A stretch of 64,000 bases of DNA, taken from Chersky-265 sp035275285 (lineage in GTDB: Bacteria; Fibrobacterota; Fibrobacteria; UBA11236). Positions 16,550 through 24,037 of the stretch are shown piece after piece; the first letter of the stretch is position 1; the number at the start of each line of letters is the position of its first letter. The notes below the pieces were generated by a model. It saw only the letters and a list, made by a program, of their open reading frames with translations. It ran no database searches and was not told the origin of the DNA. A program made the translations under genes and the position numbers. The stretch covers positions 1-64,000 of the forward strand of contig DATENA010000271.1 in assembly GCA_035275285.1 (NCBI GenBank). The letters are read 5' to 3'.

Positions 16550-18421
16550 ATGGAAAACCGTTTCGACGTGGTGGTCATCGGCGGCGGGCATGCGGGCATC
16601 GAAGCCGCGCACGCCTCCGCGCGCATGGGGATGCGCACCGCCATGGTCTCCATGGAAACCGCCGCCATCGGCCGCATGTCCTGCAACCCGGCCATCGGCG
16701 GGGTGGCCAAGGGCCAGTTGGTCCGCGATCTGGACGCCCTGGGGGGCCTGATGGGCCTGGCGGCGGACATCGCCGGCATCCAATTCCGCATGCTGAACCT
16801 CTCCAAGGGGCCCGCCGTCTGGGGGCCTCGCGCCCAGATGGACATGGAACTGTACGCGGATACCATGCAGGCCGCTTTGCGCGCCACCCCCGGCCTGTCC
16901 CTGTTCGACGGGGAACTGGCGGATTTCCGCCGCCTGCCGGACCGGAGCTTCGATCTGGATTTCGGGAGCCGGGGCCGCATGCAATGCCGCGCCTTGATCA
17001 TCACGTCGGGCACTTTTCTGGGAGCCGTGATGCATACCGGCCTCGACCAGACCCCGGGCGGGCGCATCGGCGAAGCCGCCTCCAACCGCCTGTCCGCCTC
17101 CATCCGCGGCCTGGGCGTGCGCACCCGGCGCCTTAAAACCGGCACCCCCGCGCGCCTCTCGGCCGATTCCATCGACTATGCCGCCGTGGAGGTCCAGCAC
17201 GGCGATCCGGAGCCTTACCCCTTCTCCTTCCGCACGGAGAAACCCCTCCGGAACCACGCGGTATGCTGGATCACCCATACCAATGCGGAAACCCACGATC
17301 TGCTGCGCGCCGGCTTCGACAAGAGCCCCATGTTCACCGGGGTCATCAAAGGCATCGGGCCGCGCTACTGCCCCTCCATCGAGGACAAGATCTGCCGCTT
17401 CGCGGACAAGGATTCCCATCACCTCTTCCTGGAGCCGGAAGGCCTCGACAACGGGCGCATCTATGTGAACGGATTCTCCTCCAGCCTGCCCGCGGACGTC
17501 CAGGACCGGGCCCTGCGCACCATTCCCGGCCTCAAGGAGTGCAAGGTGCTGCGCTATGGGTACGCGGTGGAATACGATTCCGTGGAATCGACGCAATTGC
17601 ATCCCACCTATGCCTGCAAGGAGATCCCCGGCCTCTATTTCGCCGGGCAGGTGAACGGGACGTCCGGATACGAAGAGGCCGCCGCCCAGGGGCTGATGGC
17701 CGGCATCAACGCGGCCCTGGCCATCCAAGGGAAACCGGCCTTCCTGCTCGGCCGCAGCGAATCCTATATCGGGGTGCTCACAGACGATCTGGTTTCCCTG
17801 GAGCTGGAAGAGCCGTACCGCATGTTCACCTCCCGCGCCGAATACCGCCTGCATCTGCGCCAGGACAACGCCGAAGAACGGTTGCTGGAAAAAGGCCATG
17901 CCCTGGGCATGGTGGCGGAGGACGTGTTCGGGAAATACGCGGCCTGGAAGGCCAAGCTGGCGCGGGCGCGCGCCGCCCTGGAAACCGCTCGCGCGTTCGG
18001 GCCGGCGGTGGACGCCTACCTGGCCTCGCGCGGCTCGGCGGCCCTGGACGAAGCCGTCCCGGCTCTCAGCCTGCTGCGGCGGCCGGACGTGGGTCTGCCC
18101 GGGCTGGCGCAATGCCTGTCCCTGGAAACGGACCTGACGCCCCGGGAAATGCTCGTCCTGGAAGCTTCCGAACGGTACCGCGGCTTCTGGGACCGCCAAT
18201 TGAAGGAAATCGAACGCAGCAAGCGCCTGGAGGGCCTGCGGATCCCGGAGGATTTCGACTATCCGGCGGCGCATGCGCTTTCCACGGAGGCCCGCCAGAA
18301 GCTGGCGGCCAAAAGGCCGCTGACGGTGGGCCTGGCCCAACGTATCTCCGGAGTTACCCCGGCGGACATCTCCGGCCTCATCTTCCACATCAACCGGGGC
18401 GCGCCCGCTTCCAGGCGCTGA
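16550..18421 (+). CDS. mnmG: tRNA uridine-5-carboxymethylaminomethyl modification enzyme MnmG (GidA)
   Basis: A 623-aa FAD protein, full length for the long MnmG family. The Rossmann motif is IGGGHAGIEAA. SCNPAIGGVAKGQLVRDLDAL follows at about residue 44, and YEEAAAQGLMAGINAAL and FTSRAEYRLHLRQDNAEERL are diagnostic. With MnmE it adds the cmnm5 group to U34 of tRNAs in the cytoplasm. It sits 70 bp after prpD and may have its own promoter. Confidence 0.96.
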   Translation: MENRFDVVVIGGGHAGIEAAHASARMGMRTAMVSMETAAIGRMSCNPAIGGVAKGQLVRDLDALGGLMGLAADIAGIQFRMLNLSKGPAVWGPRAQMDMELYADTMQAALRATPGLSLFDGELADFRRLPDRSFDLDFGSRGRMQCRALIITSGTFLGAVMHTGLDQTPGGRIGEAASNRLSASIRGLGVRTRRLKTGTPARLSADSIDYAAVEVQHGDPEPYPFSFRTEKPLRNHAVCWITHTNAETHDLLRAGFDKSPMFTGVIKGIGPRYCPSIEDKICRFADKDSHHLFLEPEGLDNGRIYVNGFSSSLPADVQDRALRTIPGLKECKVLRYGYAVEYDSVESTQLHPTYACKEIPGLYFAGQVNGTSGYEEAAAQGLMAGINAALAIQGKPAFLLGRSESYIGVLTDDLVSLELEEPYRMFTSRAEYRLHLRQDNAEERLLEKGHALGMVAEDVFGKYAAWKAKLARARAALETARAFGPAVDAYLASRGSAALDEAVPALSLLRRPDVGLPGLAQCLSLETDLTPREMLVLEASERYRGFWDRQLKEIERSKRLEGLRIPEDFDYPAAHALSTEARQKLAAKRPLTVGLAQRISGVTPADISGLIFHINRGAPASRR

Positions 18422-18719
18422 AATCCCCGGCCTCCCAGGCCGCGCCGGATCCCCAAACCGTTTGGGAGAATTGTCGAAGCTTGGAGAATTCCCACAATCC
18501 GCAATGTCGGAAAAAACGGGAATTTCACCGGTCGTTTTCAGCGCTCAAGATTGCAGGTTCCGGCCCGATATCCAGGGTATAGGATCAGGGCGGCTTGGGT
18601 TACCTGAAAGACCGAAAAACCGTCCTATCCCAGGTGCTTTTCCGTTTCACTAGGGTCCGCGGAAAGGTATGTTACAAGTGCCGTCTTAAGCGGCGCCTCG
18701 CATAACAGGGGGGTTCAAG
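18422..18719. other. Intergenic region upstream of a very small gene
   Basis: About 300 bp, less GC-rich than its surroundings, with no frame longer than about 60 codons that looks coding. I see no convincing terminator after mnmG and no riboswitch I recognise. The right end carries the Shine-Dalgarno (AGGGGGG) of the 38-aa gene. Confidence 0.4.
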
Positions 18720-18836
18720 ATGATGAACAAGTTCTATCCGCAGCGCAATACTTTCGTCAATTCGAAATATGCCAGGTTCCTGGCCTTTTTCTGGATGTAT
18801 TTGCTGACGATTTATCTGCTTTCCCTCTGGACCTAG
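18720..18836 (+). CDS. 38-aa single-helix membrane protein
   Basis: Two adjacent ATG codons (18720 and 18723) follow AGGGGGG by 6-9 bp. The product begins MMNKFYPQRNTFVNSKYAR, a short basic lead, and ends in a hydrophobic helix (FLAFFWMYLLTIYLLSL) with stop TAG. Positive-inside charge predicts the N-terminus in the cytoplasm. The strong ribosome site and clean topology argue for a real gene. It points toward the convergent sugar transferase fusion, with which it has no known link. Function unknown. Confidence 0.6.
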   Translation: MMNKFYPQRNTFVNSKYARFLAFFWMYLLTIYLLSLWT

Positions 18837-18866
18837 GCGAACCGGGTCCGGGAAAGACCAACGGAG

Positions 18867-20966
18867 TCAAACGCCGATTTTCTTTTCGGAGCCGGAGCCG
18901 ATGGCAACCAGTCCATCGGTTCCGGAAGCCGCCAGGCGGAAAGCCCCTTCTTCCCCGGTGGCCACGCCGATCATCCGCTCCACCTTCACCGGGTTCTTGC
19001 GCAGCAGGGATTGCACCCTGCGGGATTGCAGGTTCTCCTTGACCGAAGTGAAGAAGAACCGCTCCATCATGCGGCTGAGCTTCCACTCCGTACTGTCCAG
19101 GTTCACGTAATGCTGGAAACCCTTCATGGCTCCCACGTTGAGGCGCTTCTGCTCCGTGTCCAGCTCCCAGGGATGGAAATAGACCATGGCGGGCAGACCG
19201 CGCTGGTTCTTCTGCTCGATATAGCGGTCCGTTACGGCATAGGGATACAGGCGCAGATAGCCGCCCCCTGAAATCGGAAGCAGCTTGTTGCCCAATCCCA
19301 GGGTCGAAAGCGGGATCTCCGTCATCTGTTTGCCGTTCGCGAATTGCATCCGGTGGGGGAGGCGGTTGGGGTATTTGGAAATGCCGTACCGCTCCCGCTT
19401 GATGGGGAAGACGCTGGAATCGTACTCGATCCCGTATTTGTTGAGGATTTCCAGGGCCCACAAGGTGGATTCGACGATGGTGAAGTTCGACGCCCTATGG
19501 CCGATGATGGTCTGCTTGGTCAGCTTGCCGAGGGAGACCAGCGATTTTTCCAAATCCTCCTCGAACTGGGAGGGCGTCATGTTGGTCAGCAGGTTGTGGT
19601 AATACCCGTGGGTCCCGATTTCATGGCCCTCGGCTTCGATCATCTTCACGACGTCCGGGAAATGGTCGGCCACCCAGCCCAGCACGAAGAAGGTGGCCTT
19701 GGTATCGTGGGTGCGGAACAGGTCCAGGATCTTGCGGACGTTGGCCACCACGCGGGTGGGCTGCAGATGCCAGGTGGAGGGAGGCACCTGCTCCTTGAGA
19801 TTGTAGGCATGGAACCAGCATTCCACGTCCACGGTCATGAAGTTCTTGACGGTGTCCTGGGGGCGGTGCAGGTCCACCACCTTGTCCATGTGGATTTCCT
19901 TCAGCATCTTTTGCACGCGCGGGCTGGAGTTCTTGATGGCGACGCGGCCTCCGGTCTGCTTGACGCGATGCACCAGGTTGATCAGGAATCCAAGATCCTC
20001 CAGGTCCCAGTTCTCGTCCGGGCTCACCTGCACGTCCAGGGTCTTCTTGGGATTGAGTTCCAGATCCTTGAGGGTGCGGCTCAGTTCATACGGGCTGCTG
20101 CCCACCAGGATCACGGAGCGCTTGGTCTGGTGCTGGTGCACCAGGGTCTTGATTTCCGGGAGGTCCTTCTTGGCGGGAGTGGTGGCGCGGAAGTCCACTA
20201 CCTTCGCGCGGCGGAGGCCGACCAGATCGCGGTTCTCGCCGCCTTCGAACTGGGGCTTGATCAGCAGGTAGAAGACCGTGTTCACGCATACCCAGACCTC
20301 CATCTTGAGCCAGGTCAGGAAGCTCGAGGTGGAAGAGCGGTAGGAATAGTCGAAATGGACCTTGCGCACCACGCTTTCCAGGGAATCGTCGTACCCCAGG
20401 ATGATCTGCGCCAGGCCGGTGAGGCCGGGCTTGATCCACAAGGTGCGGTCCAGGTAATGGGGGATGGACTTGGAGTATTGCAGGGTGAAATACGGCCGCT
20501 CCGGCCGCGGGCCGATGAGGCTCATGTCCCCGCGGAGGATGTTGACGAACTGGGGCAATTCATCGATGTGCAGGGCGCGCAGCCATTTGCCGACCTTGGT
20601 CACCCGCGGGTCCAACCCCTTTTTAGCCAACTGGGGTCCCAGATTCTCCGCGTCCACGCGCATGGTGCGGTACTTGAGGATGGTGAAGATCTCGCCGCCG
20701 TAGTCGACCTGGCGATTGGAGAGGATGAACGCGCCGGATCCGTCCGCGGCCACGGCATCGTCCTTTTTCGGCTTGAAAATCTGGTACGGGCTGGCGCGCC
20801 GGTTGATGCCTATGCGTTGCTGGGAATAGAGTACGGGACCTTTGGATTCCAGCTTGATCAGGAGGGCCACGAAAGGATAGGTGCAGACGAAAAACAGGGT
20901 GCCGACCCATCCGACGAATAAATCCGCAAGCCTCTTCGCAACGAGCACGGCCAGGGATGGTTTCAT
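18867..20966 (-). CDS. Fusion: priming sugar-phosphate transferase - STAS-like domain - XrtA-type polysaccharide deacetylase
   Basis: A 699-aa protein with three parts. Residues 1-240 are a bacterial sugar transferase (WcaJ/PglC type): membrane helix at about 17-39, YSQQRIGIN, ILKYRTMRVDAE, LHIDELPQFVNILRGDMSLIGPRPE and IKPGLTGLAQI. A 25-30-residue insert (about 64-90) interrupts it. Residues about 283-370 resemble a STAS domain. Residues 376-640 are a polysaccharide deacetylase of the exosortase-associated kind: TVDVE (D380), GTHGYYH (H453, H457), GHRASNF, YDSSVFPI, GGGYLR and YFHPWELD. It would load a sugar phosphate on undecaprenyl phosphate and deacetylate a glycan. The domains normally occur as separate proteins. 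AGGAGC precedes the ATG. Confidence 0.85.
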   Translation of the reverse strand: MKPSLAVLVAKRLADLFVGWVGTLFFVCTYPFVALLIKLESKGPVLYSQQRIGINRRASPYQIFKPKKDDAVAADGSGAFILSNRQVDYGGEIFTILKYRTMRVDAENLGPQLAKKGLDPRVTKVGKWLRALHIDELPQFVNILRGDMSLIGPRPERPYFTLQYSKSIPHYLDRTLWIKPGLTGLAQIILGYDDSLESVVRKVHFDYSYRSSTSSFLTWLKMEVWVCVNTVFYLLIKPQFEGGENRDLVGLRRAKVVDFRATTPAKKDLPEIKTLVHQHQTKRSVILVGSSPYELSRTLKDLELNPKKTLDVQVSPDENWDLEDLGFLINLVHRVKQTGGRVAIKNSSPRVQKMLKEIHMDKVVDLHRPQDTVKNFMTVDVECWFHAYNLKEQVPPSTWHLQPTRVVANVRKILDLFRTHDTKATFFVLGWVADHFPDVVKMIEAEGHEIGTHGYYHNLLTNMTPSQFEEDLEKSLVSLGKLTKQTIIGHRASNFTIVESTLWALEILNKYGIEYDSSVFPIKRERYGISKYPNRLPHRMQFANGKQMTEIPLSTLGLGNKLLPISGGGYLRLYPYAVTDRYIEQKNQRGLPAMVYFHPWELDTEQKRLNVGAMKGFQHYVNLDSTEWKLSRMMERFFFTSVKENLQSRRVQSLLRKNPVKVERMIGVATGEEGAFRLAASGTDGLVAIGSGSEKKIGV

Positions 20967-21336
20967 GCAACGCTCCTGCTTGCGGCTCCCGGGCGCTGGG
21001 AACTATTCCCCGAAGGAGGAAAACCGGACCGGATTGGAATCATGAGGGCCCGCATTCGCATGCGGCCCGACGGTGCATCGGACGCGATTATTTCCCTCTG
21101 TAAGTCCAACGGTGCAGTGTCGACTGGCATGTTCGGCCTTTCGACCATGGGTTCTCCGCGTTCGCCTCGAAGAATCCGTCTTTTTGCTTGTCCAGGGAAA
21201 AGGCCTAAGATCCGTTCCCAAAGCACCAAGAAAGATAGGCTTCCGCCGTTCTCCACGTCAACAATTTGTTTGATTTCACGGATCCAGTAACCAAAATGGA
21301 ATTAAGGTTTTATAGTATCCTCAAAAGATACGGTGT

Positions 21337-21350
21337 CGGAACCGGTTCCG
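21337..21350. promoter_or_regulatory. Perfect 14-bp palindrome, possible operator
   Basis: CGGAACCGGTTCCG lies about 35 bp upstream of the -10 hexamer of the C39/TPR operon. The position suits an activator or repressor site. No cognate regulator is identified in the window. Confidence 0.4.
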
Positions 21351-21362
21351 CAGCCGCCAAAA

Positions 21363-21389
21363 TTGCTCGCCTCCTAGGGGTTTTATACT
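21363..21389 (+). promoter_or_regulatory. Putative promoter of the C39/TPR operon
   Basis: TTGCTC and TATACT are separated by 15 bp, somewhat short for a sigma-70 promoter. The segment CTCCTAGGGGTTTTATACT (21371-21389) closely resembles CTCCGAGGGTTTTATACT at 27081-27098, ahead of the ABC operon. The shared sequence reaches beyond the hexamer. It ends 57 bp before the likely start codon. Confidence 0.5.
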
Positions 21390-21446
21390 TTCCTCTTTAA
21401 AATTTTGGCGCTGGCAACGTATGCTTGGAACGGAAAAGGGACGCAT

Positions 21447-24029
21447 TTGCTCCGAAAACCGGATTTTGCGGCTGGACTGAAGGCCTTTTGGTTCGGGCTG
21501 GTTGCGATTCTATTGGGTCCCTTCACCCTATGGTTCCTCCTGTTCGCCAAAATGCGGCGGAGAATGCTGCTTAAGGCTTCATTCAACCGCACCTTCGCGC
21601 TGTTTTCTGCTTTCCTGGCTTTCCAGGTTTTCCTTTTTCTGGCTCCCTTGCATTGGGCCGTTCTGCTTTTACTCTATGGGGTTATGGCCTTGGGAACGGT
21701 ATGGGCCATGCTCCGGAAGGATCGCGCGGCCCTATTCCGCCTGGGAGGCGGCGCGGCGGACGGTCCGGAGGCCCGGCAGGGCGCATCCGGGAATCCCTCC
21801 GCGGCGGAACGGGCCGAAGCCGCGGAATACCTGGCGCTGCGGCAATCCCTCCTGGCCGCCGCCTTGGCGATTTATCCCTTGATCTATATCATGGCCCTGC
21901 TCCACAACATCGGCGAGCTGGACAATTTCTCCATCCGCCTGCCCAGCGACGTGTACTCGGACGGATTGCTGTGGATGCTCTATGCCACTCCCTTGGTGGG
22001 CTTGGCAGGCCTGTTGGCGTGGAAGGCCTCCTTGCGGCCCGGTTTGCGCGCGCTCATTTTCTTCTACGGTTCCGTGCTGGCGGTGCTGGGATGGATCATG
22101 GTCTGGGAGCGCCTGGACCTGTTCCTGGCCGCCCAACTGCAAGGAACCGACCGGGACGCCCTGCTGTTCCCGTTCCGTGCGGAGCAAATCTGGCGCAGCG
22201 GGGTGAAGGCGCTTTTCTACGGCGGTTCCTTCCTGCTCGGCATCGGCTATCTGGTGGGCTCCCGGCGCACCAACATCTTCGCCAGGCGGGCCATGTTCCT
22301 GGGTCTTCCGTCCCTGCTCATGTACGCGAACATGCTGTTCATGCTGGGAGACTGGAACTTCTACCTGGCCGGCATGCGCGAACGCGCATTCCGGGGGCAT
22401 GACTACGGCCTGTACCGTTTCGCCGCCCGCGCGCAGTTGGCCCGCACCCCGGCGGCCTACGCAACGCCTTCCCTGCTGGAAGAATGGGCGGAGCTGGAGT
22501 ACCAGTCCGGCGACGTCGCCAAGGCCGGGGAACTTTTGCGGGCCTTGTCGCGGAAGTGCCGGAGCAAGCCTTACTACGCCAAACCGGGCAAGCGAGCGGA
22601 CAGCGCCTTGGCCCATATGGACCGCAAAGGGGCCCGGGAAGCGGCGTTGCAATTGGATCTGCCCATCATCAAACCGGCTTCCTATCTGGACCGGGAATGG
22701 TATGCGCTGCTGAGCGCGGTCGCGTTCCTCAAGCCCGGCTGGACGGACCTGGAATTGAAGAAACGCCTGCTGGATTTGTCCAACACCGTGCAACTGCATC
22801 TGCCCAGGCTGGACAACGTGCCGGAGCTGATCCCGGCCCTGCGGCAACTGCAATTGCCCGTCACCACCTGTTTCCTCACGGCCGATCGCATCAAGACGGC
22901 GCTCGCCGCGGGACGCGTCCCCTTCCTGAGCGTCTATGGGCACTGGGTCCCCATCTCGGGGTACGATCCGGGCCGGGACGGATTCTACTACTACGCCTAC
23001 GACGCCCCGGGCGGCTTCGACTGGTTCCGCAACGAGGATACCGATCTCTTCTACCACCATGAGGGCGAAGCCTTCGGCGGGGAGACCGAAAAGCGCAAGA
23101 CGCGCGCCTACAGGTACAGTCTGCAGAAGTTCATCTCCCGGGCCGAACTGGAAGATCACATCCTGGACATAGGCGGCGTGGGCATGGTGCTGGGGGACAG
23201 CGTTTTCGCGGGCGCGTCCGAACGCAAGGCCGCCTTCCTGGTGGAGCAGGGGGACGTATACTACCAGGACCACGAGAACTACCGGGAGGCCGCGCTCGCC
23301 TACCGCCAGGCGGGCGCGCTGCATCCTTGCGATCAGGTCTTCTCGCGGATGGTCTACCTCAAGCGGCGCTACTGGGAGTTCGCCACCGACGCGCGGGACT
23401 ACCAGAACCTCTTCCACGATTATCCGCCCGGGTGGATGGTCCGGCTCGGTCCCGAAAAGGCGGTGGAAAGGGATATCGTCGCCAAGATCATGGCCGGCCG
23501 GCTGGGCTCCTACCTGATGCTGAACTGGTACGTCGCCCCCATGCCGGATACGTCCGCGGAGTCCAAGGCGGCCATGGACACGGCCCTGGCCCTGTTCCGG
23601 GAGCTGCACCGGATGGATCCGGACGAACCGCTGTACACGGATTCCCTGGCCACCTTGCTGGCCCGCCGCGGGGACCTGCAGGCCAGCGAGAGCCTGTACG
23701 CGGAACTGGCGGGGCTGTATCCTTCCGGAAGCGAATCCGTCTTCTACCGCCTGGCCTGGATCAAGCTGAAGCTGGGACGGATGGATGAGCTTCCGGACCT
23801 GCTGGCCCGTTGCCGCGCCTACGACGAGGATGCGAAGTACCTGACCATGAAAGGCGCCGTGTCCATGCGCAAAGGCCGGTTCCGCGGCGCCTATGCGGCC
23901 CTTTCCCGGAGCCTGAAGCTGGACAAATCGATAGGGGAGACCCATGCCCTGCTCGCCGACTATTACCGCCATCGCGGGGACAGGCCCAGCATGCAGGTCC
24001 ACCTCAATTGGCAACGGCGGAGCACCTGA
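21447..24029 (+). CDS. Polytopic membrane protein with degenerate C39-like domain and TPR-like repeats
   Basis: About 860 aa from a TTG at 21447, preceded by GGAAAAGGGA. A TTG at 21405 is in frame but has no ribosome site. About eight membrane helices fill the first ~320 residues. Next come a helical linker, a papain-fold domain resembling peptidase C39, and C-terminal TPR-like helices (about 600-860). In the C39-like domain, H499 (YGHWVPISGYD) and D519 (YYAYDAPGG) remain. The position aligned with the catalytic Cys of the downstream paralogue is Ser (WYALLS, S423). It may therefore be a pseudoenzyme. The next gene starts 8 bp after its stop. Confidence 0.75.
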   Translation: MLRKPDFAAGLKAFWFGLVAILLGPFTLWFLLFAKMRRRMLLKASFNRTFALFSAFLAFQVFLFLAPLHWAVLLLLYGVMALGTVWAMLRKDRAALFRLGGGAADGPEARQGASGNPSAAERAEAAEYLALRQSLLAAALAIYPLIYIMALLHNIGELDNFSIRLPSDVYSDGLLWMLYATPLVGLAGLLAWKASLRPGLRALIFFYGSVLAVLGWIMVWERLDLFLAAQLQGTDRDALLFPFRAEQIWRSGVKALFYGGSFLLGIGYLVGSRRTNIFARRAMFLGLPSLLMYANMLFMLGDWNFYLAGMRERAFRGHDYGLYRFAARAQLARTPAAYATPSLLEEWAELEYQSGDVAKAGELLRALSRKCRSKPYYAKPGKRADSALAHMDRKGAREAALQLDLPIIKPASYLDREWYALLSAVAFLKPGWTDLELKKRLLDLSNTVQLHLPRLDNVPELIPALRQLQLPVTTCFLTADRIKTALAAGRVPFLSVYGHWVPISGYDPGRDGFYYYAYDAPGGFDWFRNEDTDLFYHHEGEAFGGETEKRKTRAYRYSLQKFISRAELEDHILDIGGVGMVLGDSVFAGASERKAAFLVEQGDVYYQDHENYREAALAYRQAGALHPCDQVFSRMVYLKRRYWEFATDARDYQNLFHDYPPGWMVRLGPEKAVERDIVAKIMAGRLGSYLMLNWYVAPMPDTSAESKAAMDTALALFRELHRMDPDEPLYTDSLATLLARRGDLQASESLYAELAGLYPSGSESVFYRLAWIKLKLGRMDELPDLLARCRAYDEDAKYLTMKGAVSMRKGRFRGAYAALSRSLKLDKSIGETHALLADYYRHRGDRPSMQVHLNWQRRST

Positions 24030-24037
24030 GCGATCCC

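Larger units (their letters stand above)
20967..21446. other. Divergent promoter region between the EPS fusion gene and the C39/TPR operon
   Basis: About 480 bp with no supported gene. GC falls toward the right end. It contains a perfect 14-bp palindrome (21337-21350) and a TATACT -10 element (21384-21389) near the rightward gene. The Shine-Dalgarno of the leftward gene is at its left end. No terminator or RNA motif is recognised in the middle. Confidence 0.45.

Noticed and set aside
18560..18719. Possible riboswitch or small RNA upstream of the 38-aa gene
   Set aside because: I could not match any known riboswitch core and saw only weak stems; not supported.
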